Shown: positions 8,408 to 16,848, counted from the stretch's first letter. The stretch is 64,000 nt of DNA from Kutzneria kofuensis (GCF_014203355.1 NZ_JACHIR010000001.1:3908038-3972037); one strand, 5' to 3'. The notes: generated by a model from the letters alone, not told the origin. Numbers and translations are program-made.

Positions 8408-9633
8408 TGTTCCTCCACGGGGTTGGCGGCGAGGTCGCCGAGCGGGATCGGGGTGGCGATCGGCCGGCGGGCGAACGTGGTGGGGTCGAGGTCGAGCAGG
8501 TCGGCGACGGTGGCGCCGCAGATGCGGCCCTGGCAGACGCCGAGTCCGGCGCGGCTGGCGAGCTTCACCGCCCGGGTCGCGACCGCGCCGCGTTGCTCGG
8601 CGGCGGTGCGCAGCTTGCGGTGGGTGACTCGTTCGCAACGGCAGATGATCGTGTCGTCGGCGAGCCAGCTCCGCCAGCCCGGTTTCACCGCATACACCCT
8701 GGTCAGGGCCTCGGCGAAGCGCCGATCGACGGTGCGACCGACCTGCACGCCCGCGGCCGCGGCTCCGGCGATGATGCCTTCGTGGGCGGCGAGCTCCGCG
8801 CCGCCGATGCCGGTGATCTCGCCGGCCGCGAAGATCCACGGCACGGAGGTGCGCTGCTCCTGGTCGACGTCGACGAATCCGTTGCGCAGGCGGCAGCCGG
8901 CGGAGATCGCGAGTTCGAGCTGCGGCACGAAACCGTAGCCGACACAGACGGCGTCGACCGGGATTCTTTTGACCTGCAAGGGATTCCAGTAACGGTCGAG
9001 CCTGGCGACGGTGACCTCGCGGACCCGGTCGTCGCCGTGCGCGGCGATCACGGCGGTGCGTTCACGGTAGTGGCGGGCGACCTTGGCGTACTGGGCCAAC
9101 TCGATCAGCTTGCGGCGGCCGGCGATGAGCGCTTCCGGTTCCCGAAGCCACTCACGCGACGGGGAATTCGCCTCGAAGACGCGCACCTTGGCGCCGACGT
9201 CCAGCAGCGAGCTCGCCACCGGCAGCAGGAACGGCCCGGTTCCGGCGACAACCACGTTGTGCCCCAACGCGATTCCCTGCCCCTTGGCCATCGCCTGCGC
9301 CGCACCGGCGGTGTAGACACCGGGCAGGTCCCAGCCCGGGAACGGCAGCGTCCGGTCGTACGCGCCGGTGGCCAGGACCAGCGCTTCCGCGGTGACGACA
9401 CGCGATCCGGTGAGGTGCAGGCGGTTGCCCTCGATCGCCCAGACGGTGGTGTCGGGCAGGTGCCGCACGCGGTCATGGGCGACGCGGATTTTCTTGGCGC
9501 GGAAGGATTGCCGGTGATACTGGCCGCCGATCCTCGCAGCGGAGTCGATCAACAGCACGTCCTTGCCTGCCCGTGCCGCCGTGACGGCCGCGTTGACACC
9601 GGCCGGTCCCGCGCCGACCACGACGACGGTCAT
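8404..9633 (-). CDS. D-hydroxyproline dehydrogenase, FAD/[2Fe-2S] subunit
   Basis: The 409-residue flavoprotein starts with a Rossmann VVVVGAGPAGVNAA and has a second nucleotide-binding region near residues 126-155 (NVVVAGTGPF). A C-terminal BFD-like iron-sulfur domain has Cys331, Cys333, Cys367 and Cys372 (CRCE and CQGRIC). It resembles the HcnB-type subunit of heteromeric D-amino-acid dehydrogenases. ATGA overlap with the ferredoxin gene upstream and GTGA overlap with the deaminase downstream imply tight translational coupling. With its two neighbours it should oxidise cis-4-hydroxy-D-proline and pass electrons to the respiratory chain. Confidence 0.88.
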   Translation of the reverse strand: MTVVVVGAGPAGVNAAVTAARAGKDVLLIDSAARIGGQYHRQSFRAKKIRVAHDRVRHLPDTTVWAIEGNRLHLTGSRVVTAEALVLATGAYDRTLPFPGWDLPGVYTAGAAQAMAKGQGIALGHNVVVAGTGPFLLPVASSLLDVGAKVRVFEANSPSREWLREPEALIAGRRKLIELAQYAKVARHYRERTAVIAAHGDDRVREVTVARLDRYWNPLQVKRIPVDAVCVGYGFVPQLELAISAGCRLRNGFVDVDQEQRTSVPWIFAAGEITGIGGAELAAHEGIIAGAAAAGVQVGRTVDRRFAEALTRVYAVKPGWRSWLADDTIICRCERVTHRKLRTAAEQRGAVATRAVKLASRAGLGVCQGRICGATVADLLDLDPTTFARRPIATPIPLGDLAANPVEEQ

Positions 9634-9821
9634 CGGGTGCTCACCTCGTCACCCTCGCGCAGAACCCGTTGGCATGCACGAACATCCGGCGTGCCGTTGA
9701 CCGCGACCAGGCAGCCGTGGCAGACGCCGATCGCGCAGAACACGCCGACGTTCGGCACCACCGCCGCGATCGTCCGCCCGGGTTCGACCGTCCTCGGCTC
9801 GCCGTCGATCGTGACGTTCAT
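9630..9821 (-). CDS. D-hydroxyproline dehydrogenase, small (2Fe-2S) subunit
   Basis: This 63-residue ferredoxin-like protein has the four-cysteine pattern Cys29, Cys34, Cys37 and Cys50 (FCAIGVCHGCLV and ACQ). It resembles the HcnA-type subunit found between the two flavoprotein subunits of heteromeric D-amino-acid dehydrogenases. It starts at ATG 9821 inside the stop of the upstream oxidoreductase and ends inside the start of the downstream flavoprotein. The equimolar, coupled arrangement fits a three-subunit complex. Confidence 0.88.
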   Translation of the reverse strand: MNVTIDGEPRTVEPGRTIAAVVPNVGVFCAIGVCHGCLVAVNGTPDVRACQRVLREGDEVSTR

Positions 9822-10954
9822 GCCGCCAACCCCTGTCGGTCGACGCGAAACGGCTTCGGGTCGACGTGCGGCTCCTTGCCGGTCATCAACTCCGCGAGCA
9901 GCCGGCCCGTCGCCACGGCGAGGCCGATGCCGGCGCCCTCGTGACCAGTGGCGTGCCACAGGCCCGGCACGCGTGGATCGGGCCCGATGACTGGCAGGTG
10001 ATCAGGCAGGTACGGCCGGAACCCGCCGTAGGCGCGCATCACGTTCACCTTGGCCAGCAAGGGAAAGAGCCGGATCGCCTTGCGGGCCAGCTCGCGAAGG
10101 ACGTCGACCTGGATGGTGTCGTCGAAGCCGACGCGCTGCCGGCTGGAGCCGATCAGCACCGTGCCGGCCGGCGTCGACTCCACCACCGTCGACGTCTGCA
10201 GGTCGGCCTCGCCGCTGGCCACCGCGCCGACGTAGTCCGCGTCGTACACCTTGTGCCGCACCAGATCCGCGACCGGCGTCGTCACCAGGATCAGGCCACG
10301 GCGGGGCAGCACCGGGATCGGCGCACCGGCCCTCGTGGCGAAGTCGCCGGCCCACGGTCCACAGGCGTTGACGACGTGATCACACGGAATGGTCCCGCTG
10401 TCCGTGACCAAGGCGTTCTTCGTGACGCCGGTCGCGGTCACCCCGGAGAGGAGCCGGCCGCCACGCTGCCGCACGGCGGTAAGCAGCGTGGTGGCCAGCA
10501 GCACGGGTTGCACCTGGCCGTCCTCGGGGTACAGGACGGCCCCGGTGATCTCGCGGGTCAGGTTCGGCTCCAGCTCGAACGCCCGCTCCGGCGTGATCTC
10601 CTCGGCAAGCACGCCGGCAGCTCGTTGCCGTGCCGCGAAATCGTGCAGCGGTCCCGAATCCGTGGTCGCGACCACCAGACCGCCCTTGGGCTGCCACTCG
10701 ACATCGGCTTGTTCGGCCCCGAGTTCGTCCGCCAGCCTGGCGAGCAGTTCCGGGAGTTGGCGGCGGGACGCCTGGGCCAGTTCGAGTTCCGGGCCCGGTT
10801 CCTTGTCCGAGACGAGCACGTTGCCCTCGCCCGCGCCGGTCGTGCCGGCGGCCGGGCCGCTGCGGTCGACCACGGTGACCGTCGCGCCGGCCGCGCTGAG
10901 CGCCTCGGCGCAGGCCGCGCCGATGACCCCGGCGCCGACGACAACAACGTGCAC
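9818..10954 (-). CDS. D-hydroxyproline dehydrogenase, DAO-type FAD subunit
   Basis: The protein has about 378 residues of D-amino-acid-oxidase fold, beginning VHVVVVGAGVIGAACAEAL (FAD Rossmann motif) and ending GHEGAGIGLAVATGRL near the flavin site. It is the likely substrate-oxidising subunit (HcnC-like). I take GTG 10954 as start because GGAGG lies 5 bp before it; an earlier GTG at 10960 would overlap that ribosome site. The regulator gene ends 27 bp upstream on the same strand. Confidence 0.87.
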   Translation of the reverse strand: MHVVVVGAGVIGAACAEALSAAGATVTVVDRSGPAAGTTGAGEGNVLVSDKEPGPELELAQASRRQLPELLARLADELGAEQADVEWQPKGGLVVATTDSGPLHDFAARQRAAGVLAEEITPERAFELEPNLTREITGAVLYPEDGQVQPVLLATTLLTAVRQRGGRLLSGVTATGVTKNALVTDSGTIPCDHVVNACGPWAGDFATRAGAPIPVLPRRGLILVTTPVADLVRHKVYDADYVGAVASGEADLQTSTVVESTPAGTVLIGSSRQRVGFDDTIQVDVLRELARKAIRLFPLLAKVNVMRAYGGFRPYLPDHLPVIGPDPRVPGLWHATGHEGAGIGLAVATGRLLAELMTGKEPHVDPKPFRVDRQGLAA

Positions 10955-10963
10955 GGCCACCTC

Positions 10964-10981
10964 CGTTCGTTAAAATGAACG
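10964..10981. promoter_or_regulatory. AT-rich imperfect palindrome between regulator and dehydrogenase genes
   Basis: CGTTC (8 nt) GAACG surrounds TTAAAAT, a marked AT spike in GC-rich sequence, filling the 27-bp gap between the XRE-cupin regulator and its first target gene. It could be an operator for that regulator. The arms are short, so this is weak evidence. Confidence 0.3.
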
Positions 10982-11575
10982 CTACGGGTCGGAGGTGGCG
11001 CAGGTCAAGGCCGGCGGTCCGGCATCGGCGGGGTACTGCAGCAACAGCACCGACAGCACCGGCTCGTCGACGGCGCGGTAGATGTGCGGCCGGTCGGCCG
11101 GGAAGCTCACGTAGTCACCGGGGCCCAGCTCGTACGGGTCGTCCGGCGGGCCGATCAGCAGCCGGCCGGTGACCACGGTGACGTGCTCGATTCCGGCGTG
11201 GCCGTCGGAGTGCTGCTGCTGGCCGGGGCGGACCCGCTGGTCGTAGACCTCGAAGACGGTCTCGGTGACGTCCAGCCGGCGCAGCATCCGCAGGTCGACC
11301 GCGTTGCTGCTGAGGACGTCCAGGTCGGCCGAGCGGACCAGCACCACGTCCGGGTCGCTGCGCAACGTCAGCAGGCTCGACACCGGCACACTCAAGGCGT
11401 TCGACAAACTGAACACGGTCTCGATGGTGGGGTTGCCGGCGCCGGACTCCAGCTGGGACAGCGTGCCCTTGGCGATGCCAGACCGGCGGGCCAGCTCCGA
11501 CAGCGACAGGCCGCTGCGTTCACGCAGCACCTTCAGGTTCGCCGCCAACACCTGGCCGGCCCTCGGCTGAGTCAC
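10982..11575 (-). CDS. XRE family transcriptional regulator with cupin domain
   Basis: The 197-residue regulator has an HTH at about residues 12-70 (SLSELARRSGIAKGTLSQLESG) and a cupin sensor at about 110-185. That order is typical of XRE-cupin regulators of amino-acid and amine catabolism. It is the first gene of the hydroxyproline operon, so autoregulation is likely. The GTG start at 11575 has only a G-tract immediately upstream and no clear ribosome site; translation may be leaderless, or may begin at the GTG eight codons in. The cupin ligand is unknown, with hydroxyproline or a catabolic intermediate the obvious candidate. Confidence 0.85.
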   Translation of the reverse strand: MTQPRAGQVLAANLKVLRERSGLSLSELARRSGIAKGTLSQLESGAGNPTIETVFSLSNALSVPVSSLLTLRSDPDVVLVRSADLDVLSSNAVDLRMLRRLDVTETVFEVYDQRVRPGQQQHSDGHAGIEHVTVVTGRLLIGPPDDPYELGPGDYVSFPADRPHIYRAVDEPVLSVLLLQYPADAGPPALTCATSDP

Positions 11576-11590
11576 GCCCCCACGATGTCA

Positions 11591-11635
11591 TGAAAGGACC
11601 ATTCCTGACGTCCAGCGTCAGGAATGGTCCTTTCA
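11591..11635 (-). terminator. 20-bp perfect hairpin after the nuclease gene
   Basis: Two perfect 20-bp arms (left TGAAAGGACCATTCCTGACG) enclose a 5-nt loop 6 bp after the nuclease stop codon. No long T tract follows. It also sits directly upstream of the XRE regulator start, so it separates the two transcription units. Confidence 0.75.
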
Positions 11636-11641
11636 CAGCGG

Positions 11642-14107
11642 TTACTTGGCCGGCGGCGCGAAACAGTGCGCCAGGTCGAGCAGCTGGTCCAGCAGCTCGT
11701 TGCCGGTGCTCGGCCGGAACCGGACCACCTGCGGGTCGTGGTCGCTGGCCTGGTCGGCGAACTCGGCGTTGACGTGCACCACGTCGTACTGCACGCCGCG
11801 CGGCGCGGTGCTGACCAGCAGGTGGTCGAGCACCTCGGAGTTGCCCTGGTAGACGTAGCTGTAGCGCTGGTTCGCGGGCAGCTCGTTCACCAGGTCACGC
11901 AGCTTGCCGCCGGCGGTGAGCGTGGCCACCGTCGGGGAGAACTGCATGTCGTTGAAGTCGCCCGGGATGACGATGTTGGCCTTCGCGTTCACCGCCAGGA
12001 TCTGGTCGACGAACGCGCGCAGCGCCGCCGTCTGCTGCCCGCGCTGCACCTCCGAGCTCCGTGTCGGCGGCTGGTTGCGGCCCACGTCCGGCTGGTCGCC
12101 GAGCTTGGACACCAGGTGGTTGCCGATCACGATGACCTCGCGGCCCTGGAACCGGAACTCGGCGGCCAGCGGCTTGCGGCTGGCGTTCCAGGCCGGGTTG
12201 GTCGGGTCGACGCGGCCCGGCGAGACCGACAACTCCGCCTGCCCGTGCTTGTTGACGATCGTCGTCGCGGTGGTGGCGTCACCGCCCGGGCGGTCCACGA
12301 AGGACACCCGCTTCGGGTTGTAGAAGAAGGCGATCCGGATGTTGCCGCCCGGCTGGCCGCCGTCGGCGTCGTTGGTCGGATCGATCTCCGTCCACCTGTA
12401 CTGCGGTCCGCCCGCGGCCACCACGGCGTCGGCGAACTTCTGCAGCGTCTGGTCCGCCGCGACGACGCCGTCGTCCTTGGCGCCGGAGTTGTCCTGGATC
12501 TCCTCCAGCGACACGATGTCCGGCGCGGCCAGGTTGTGCACCAGGTTGCCGGCCAGGCGGTCGAACTTGGCCTGCGGATCGGTCGGCGCCAGGTTCTCCA
12601 CGTTGTAGGTGGCCACCGCCAGCTCGTCCACGGTCTGCTTGGCCGTGGTCTCCGGCTGGATGCCGCCCGAGACGTAACCGCCCAGCTGCGTCGCCTGGAT
12701 CACGTAGCCGCCGAACTGGGTGTAGTCCAGCGGGCCGGCCGTGGCGCCCGCGAGCTTGTCGCCCACGTTCGCCTTGGGGAAAGGCACCTGGGAGAACGGG
12801 ATCAGCGACTGCACCTCGAGCCGGCCCGAGTTGTTGTCGTCGTAGCCCAGGTAGACCGTGCCGCCGCGGACGCTCGGGTTCTGCGTCGGCTTGGTCGTCA
12901 CGTACAGCTCGTTGTACTTGTCGGTCGGGCCGACCACGCGGGCGTCGTCCACCTCGACCCGCATGCCCTCACGCGACTCGAAGAAGTCCAACGCGTACTT
13001 GTCCGGCTGCAGCGGGAGGGACTCGATGTTGCCGCCGGTCGGGGCGAACGCCGTCGGAACCGTGTCCGGGCCGAGCACCTCGGCCGCCGGCAGCGGGTTG
13101 CCCGAGGAGACCACCGTGACCGTGGCCGAGCCGAGCTCGGTGTTGGACTGGTACAGCGAGCTCGCGCCGGACTCGTCCGGGTAGAACTCCGACACCTTGC
13201 CGGAGACCTTGACCGAGTCGCCCGGCTGCACCGCGATCTTGGCGGAGCCGGTGTAGACGAAGATGCCCTCGCTGGTGCGGGGATCGCTGTCCGGGTTCGG
13301 GTCCTGGAAGAAGAAGCCCTGGCTGTTGCCGAAGGAGCGGACGCCCGTCACGATGCCCGGCACGTCGCTGACCTGCTTGCCGACCAGCGGCGAGAGGCGG
13401 GTCGTGCCCTGGATGTCGTGGATGCGGGCCGGCACCCCGGTCGGCGGGGTGGGGCCGCCCGGCGTCGTCTCACCCTTGCCGTTCGTCGGGGCCGGCGCGC
13501 CGGTGGCGAAGTCCTTGCCGTTGTCGTCGGTGTCGCCCGCCGTGCGGGTCACCGCCGTCGTGTTGCTCGGGGCCGCGGCCGACGTGCCCTCGACGACCAC
13601 CGCGCCGCCGAAGCCCACCAGGTCGTGCACCCGGGGATCCGCCGCGCAGTCCGCCGCCGTCAGGCAGGTCAGCGGGTCCGTGCCCGAAACCAGGGCCACC
13701 GTGCCCGCCGTCGCCGACATGTTGATGTTGCCGGTCGCGTCCGGCGTCGGGAGCGCCGTCGTGCCGCCGGTGCCCTTCGCCTCGCCCACCAGGTACTTCG
13801 TCCCCGGGGCGATGCTGCCCGTCAGCGGCGTCGCCTGCCACACGCTCGTCGGCTTCGGCGCCGCCGGCAGGTACTGCACGCTCCAACCGGCCACCGACAC
13901 CGCCGTCGCGGCCCGGTTGGCCAGCTCGACGTAGTCGGAGGTGAGGGTGGCGCCGGCGTTGCCGCCGCCCCCGTACACCTCGGCGATCAGGGCGTCGGCA
14001 CTCGGCGTCGCCGACGCCGGGGCCGCCGTGACGACCAGGCCGGCCGACAGCAGCGCGGTCACCGCCGTGCCGGCCATGGCTCTGCGGCGGTGTGGAGATG
14101 GGGTCAC
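11642..14107 (-). CDS. Secreted ExeM/NucH-type endonuclease (LTD + OB-like + EEP domains)
   Basis: This is an 821-residue exported protein. A twin-Arg/hydrophobic signal region ends near ASATPSA (about residue 35). A lamin-tail-like domain follows (about 38-130: IAEVYGGGGNAG...YVELANR), then an OB-like region (about 235-345), then an endonuclease/exonuclease/phosphatase domain (about 480-805). The nuclease motifs are YNVENL, VSLEEIQD, GNHLVSK, PGDFND and DHLLV, with DHDPQ at the end. It probably degrades extracellular DNA for nutrient scavenging or matrix turnover. GTG 14107 has AGGAGG 6 bp upstream. No sortase or anchor motif was seen, so the product should be released. Confidence 0.9.
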   Translation of the reverse strand: MTPSPHRRRAMAGTAVTALLSAGLVVTAAPASATPSADALIAEVYGGGGNAGATLTSDYVELANRAATAVSVAGWSVQYLPAAPKPTSVWQATPLTGSIAPGTKYLVGEAKGTGGTTALPTPDATGNINMSATAGTVALVSGTDPLTCLTAADCAADPRVHDLVGFGGAVVVEGTSAAAPSNTTAVTRTAGDTDDNGKDFATGAPAPTNGKGETTPGGPTPPTGVPARIHDIQGTTRLSPLVGKQVSDVPGIVTGVRSFGNSQGFFFQDPNPDSDPRTSEGIFVYTGSAKIAVQPGDSVKVSGKVSEFYPDESGASSLYQSNTELGSATVTVVSSGNPLPAAEVLGPDTVPTAFAPTGGNIESLPLQPDKYALDFFESREGMRVEVDDARVVGPTDKYNELYVTTKPTQNPSVRGGTVYLGYDDNNSGRLEVQSLIPFSQVPFPKANVGDKLAGATAGPLDYTQFGGYVIQATQLGGYVSGGIQPETTAKQTVDELAVATYNVENLAPTDPQAKFDRLAGNLVHNLAAPDIVSLEEIQDNSGAKDDGVVAADQTLQKFADAVVAAGGPQYRWTEIDPTNDADGGQPGGNIRIAFFYNPKRVSFVDRPGGDATTATTIVNKHGQAELSVSPGRVDPTNPAWNASRKPLAAEFRFQGREVIVIGNHLVSKLGDQPDVGRNQPPTRSSEVQRGQQTAALRAFVDQILAVNAKANIVIPGDFNDMQFSPTVATLTAGGKLRDLVNELPANQRYSYVYQGNSEVLDHLLVSTAPRGVQYDVVHVNAEFADQASDHDPQVVRFRPSTGNELLDQLLDLAHCFAPPAK

Positions 14108-14261
14108 CCTCGTCCTCCTACTAGCTCAGTGGTCGGGGCATCCTCCCCCGGTTGAGTGAACGCCGGAAGGCTTTTGCGCAACGGTTACCTGGTAGTACGA
14201 ACGGCGGCAACTTCCGGTGTTCAGCCCATACCGGGCGGATCACCGATCTGGCGTTGACCTC

Positions 14262-14726
14262 GTGAGACGGTGGGCCCTCGTGCTCATGGCGGACGCCGGA
14301 TGCTGCGTCCTGGCCATCGTGGTGTCCCTGATCCCCGGCATCCAGCTGCCGATCGTGTGGCCGGAGCTGGCGCTGTTCGCGCTGCCCGGCGTGGTCGCGG
14401 GGGTGTTCGTCCTGCTCCGAGCCCGCAAGCCACAGCAGTTGCTGACCGGCATCGGGGCCGTGCCGCCGAACCCGCGCGTCGCGTTGATCATGTTGGCCAT
14501 CGCCGCCGGGACCTTCAGCTGGGGCACCTGGCCCGGACTTCACCCGCAATACGCGAACGGCCAGCACTCCTACGACAGCCATGGGTACAAGACCTGTTTC
14601 ACCACCGCCCGGCACGAGGAGACGGTCGCCGCCCTGCCGAGGGCCGCGGCCGCGCTCGTGGTGTTCTTTCTCGCCGGGATGGCCCTGCTGTGCCTGGCCG
14701 TGGTCGATCGGAGGAGCGAGCCGTGA
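14262..14726 (+). CDS. Small membrane protein of unknown function (154 aa)
   Basis: I start it at GTG 14262 (VRRWALVLMADAGCC). About four hydrophobic segments are visible, near residues 5-25, 30-48, 70-85 and 125-147, with an external loop rich in Tyr/His/Cys (YANGQHSYDSHGYKTCF). No family is recognised. Its stop overlaps the start of the next, decayed membrane gene (GTGA), so the two once formed an operon. The promoter would lie in the 150 bp shared with the divergent nuclease gene. Confidence 0.6.
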   Translation: MRRWALVLMADAGCCVLAIVVSLIPGIQLPIVWPELALFALPGVVAGVFVLLRARKPQQLLTGIGAVPPNPRVALIMLAIAAGTFSWGTWPGLHPQYANGQHSYDSHGYKTCFTTARHEETVAALPRAAAALVVFFLAGMALLCLAVVDRRSEP

Positions 14727-15137
14727 AGCGGTTGATCGTCGCCTCGCTGGTCGGCGCGGCCTGGGCCGTCACCGTGCTGGTGCTGTCCCTGGCCTTCGGC
14801 GCCGCGCTGCCGATCGGCGTGACCGCGATGTGGCTGTCCGCCGTGCTGATGGCGGTCGCCAGCCGATTCCTGACCACGCCCGCGAGGACGGCACCTACCG
14901 AACCCTGCACCGCTGCGACCGTCCGGCCAAGCGCCTGCTGTACCTCGCGCTGGCCGCGCTCGGCTTCGGCGCCTTCACCGACGCGCCCCGCCCCGGCGTC
15001 AAGATCCTCGCCGGCGACAACCGCACCGGCCTCGCCCTCACCGGCGTCCCGGCTGGGCCAGTCTCTCCGTCGCCTTCTCCGCCGGCCCCGGCGCCGTCGT
15101 CACCACCGCCCCAACAGCTCACCCCGCTGGCGACAAC
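14723..15137 (+). pseudogene. Decayed membrane-protein gene with two apparent frameshifts
   Basis: From GTG 14723 a membrane protein begins VKRLIVASLVGAAWAV. Near 14880 the strong GC3 coding pattern jumps to another frame (REDGTYRTLHRCDRPAKRLL...). Near 15050 it jumps to the third frame (WASLSVAFSAGPGAVV). Each segment is protein-like only in its own frame, and no frame gives a sensible complete product. Two frameshifts in 350 bp suggest a pseudogene, although assembly errors could mimic this. It is translationally coupled to the preceding membrane gene and meets a convergent HNH gene at a hairpin. Confidence 0.5.
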
Positions 15138-15166
15138 GAGCCTCGGCACCTCTGGTGCCGGGGCTC
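15138..15166. terminator. Bidirectional hairpin between convergent genes
   Basis: GAGCCTCGGCACC / GGTGCCGGGGCTC, a 13-bp stem with one mismatch and a TCT loop, lies 6 bp after the HNH endonuclease stop codon on the other strand. Confidence 0.65.
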
Positions 15167-15172
15167 CTCCGT

Positions 15173-16762
15173 TCAGCTTTCCCAACCGGCGCTCGCGAGG
15201 GCGTGGTGGTCCGCCAGCGCCGACCGGTCCGGTTCCAGGCCCTCAGGTACGCACAGAGGCCTTCCGTCCAGGTCCGCGTACTGCTCGTACCGCAGCAAGC
15301 CGGGATCGACGACGATCACCAGCCGATCCGGGTCGACCGCCACCATGCCCCGGTCGAACAGGGAGTGAATATCGGCTCGAAGCAGGAGCCCCTGGTCCCT
15401 CCGATGCTCCTGGTGCTTGGCGAAACCACGGAGGTGCGCGGCCTGCAACGCCTCTCGCGGACACGGTCCGGTCACCGCACAGCTGCTGCCGTAGCTGTCG
15501 AACAGCATCTGTCGGACCCCCTGCTGGCCGGTCCGCACCCGGACCATCGCCCGCCTGGACCCACCTTTGACGCTGTCCCGGCCTCCTCCGTTCGACGGCA
15601 GCGAAGCCGGCATCTGCACGGCCAACCCCTTGAGCCGCGCGGTGACCTGCACGACGTCCATGGGTCGTATCGCGTTCTGGACCGCCCTGTCGGTCGTGAG
15701 CTCCGCCAGTTCGTCTTTGTCTATGACCGGGTCGAGCGGTGTCCAGGTCCCCCCGTAGTGCGCCCTGAACACGGTGGTGGGGATCAGCTCGGTGGCCGGT
15801 TCGTCGAACGTGTGTCGGCATCTGCGACAGCGGTACCTCGGCTCCAAGGTCTCGCGAGGTCTGAATCGTACGAAGCCGCAGCTCGGGCAACGCTTCTGCG
15901 TCTTCACCTGATTCGGCTCGGCGTCGATGCGTTCCACCGTTGCCGCACCCAATGCCCAGTTGCTGTCGCGAAGGATCACCAAATGCCCCTCGGCGAGGTT
16001 CCTGTAGTGGGGCACGGTCGCGTCGTACGCGTAGATCTTGCCGGTGATGTCGTCGTATCCGCCGTTGCCCTGGAACTCCCGGTCATCCTCCTTCGTCAAC
16101 AGCGACCAGGCTCGCTCGCTCGTCACGATCGGCGGTCGGACCGCCTGCAGCAACTCGTCCACACGGATGTCGTGGAGGTACATGTCCACCAGATGGCCCG
16201 CGAGCGCCTCGGCACAGCGGTCGTCGGTCAGCGACAGCCGCGCCTGCTCACTCAGGCTCGCCGTGTCCTCGGTCCTCGCCCACATCCAGTCCGCACGCAG
16301 GTCCGCGAACACCGTTTCGGCCGAACCGACAACCTCGTACTCGCTCAGCAACTCGGCCAGACGGCCCTCGTCCAGCTCGGCCAGCTCGCCGTGCCGGAAC
16401 CGACTGACCACCCACAACAGGCCGATGGCCTCCGCGCTGGTCAGCCCCCGAGCCGCAGACAACAATTCGGCTGCGGTGTCGTCGAACGCCTCATGCTCGA
16501 CCTCGAAGCCCAGCTGTTGGAGCACGAGCGCGATCGTCTCGTCGCCGCTGCGAAATTCCTCCGGCCGCAGCGGATCGCCTGCCCCTTCACCGTGCGCCAC
16601 CCCCACGATCGCCCGCGCGTCATACCGTCGGTCGTCGTGAACCAGCGGAAACGACCGCGCGGTCAGAAATCCGTGGTCGCGCAGGAAAGCCGGCTCGCCG
16701 ATGCGGTCGCACTCTGCGACGGCAGCCAGCACCGCCGCGCGGGAGATGTCAGCAAGGCTCAC
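15173..16762 (-). CDS. McrA-type HNH endonuclease, probable modification-dependent restriction enzyme
   Basis: The 529-residue protein has three parts. Residues 1-90 (FLRDHGFLTARSF...YDARAIVGVAHG) resemble the head domain of ScoMcrA-type enzymes. Residues about 250-350 (GYDDITGKIYAYD...EGHLVILRD...LGAATVERI) look like an SRA/EVE-type reader followed by a zinc ribbon (CPSCG and CRRCRHTF). The C-terminal part is an HNH_2 nuclease: Cys428, AAHLRGF with His443, RRDQGLLLRADIH with His466, and SLFDRG. The HNH asparagine position reads Gln (DQG rather than DNG). No methyltransferase lies nearby, which fits a type IV enzyme cutting methylated or phosphorothioated DNA. Domain assignments are from memory of family patterns. 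Confidence 0.75.
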   Translation of the reverse strand: MSLADISRAAVLAAVAECDRIGEPAFLRDHGFLTARSFPLVHDDRRYDARAIVGVAHGEGAGDPLRPEEFRSGDETIALVLQQLGFEVEHEAFDDTAAELLSAARGLTSAEAIGLLWVVSRFRHGELAELDEGRLAELLSEYEVVGSAETVFADLRADWMWARTEDTASLSEQARLSLTDDRCAEALAGHLVDMYLHDIRVDELLQAVRPPIVTSERAWSLLTKEDDREFQGNGGYDDITGKIYAYDATVPHYRNLAEGHLVILRDSNWALGAATVERIDAEPNQVKTQKRCPSCGFVRFRPRETLEPRYRCRRCRHTFDEPATELIPTTVFRAHYGGTWTPLDPVIDKDELAELTTDRAVQNAIRPMDVVQVTARLKGLAVQMPASLPSNGGGRDSVKGGSRRAMVRVRTGQQGVRQMLFDSYGSSCAVTGPCPREALQAAHLRGFAKHQEHRRDQGLLLRADIHSLFDRGMVAVDPDRLVIVVDPGLLRYEQYADLDGRPLCVPEGLEPDRSALADHHALASAGWES

Positions 16763-16805
16763 AGCTGCAGGGTAGGCGCCACCACCGACAGTTCCGGGGA
16801 AACGT

Positions 16806-16843
16806 CAGAGCCCCGGCAACCAGGTTCGGTTGCCGGGGCTCTG
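16806..16843 (-). terminator. Terminator of tRNA-Ser(CGA)
   Basis: A perfect 15-bp stem CAGAGCCCCGGCAAC / GTTGCCGGGGCTCTG with an 8-nt loop lies just downstream of the tRNA. Confidence 0.85.
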
Positions 16844-16848
16844 AGCAG

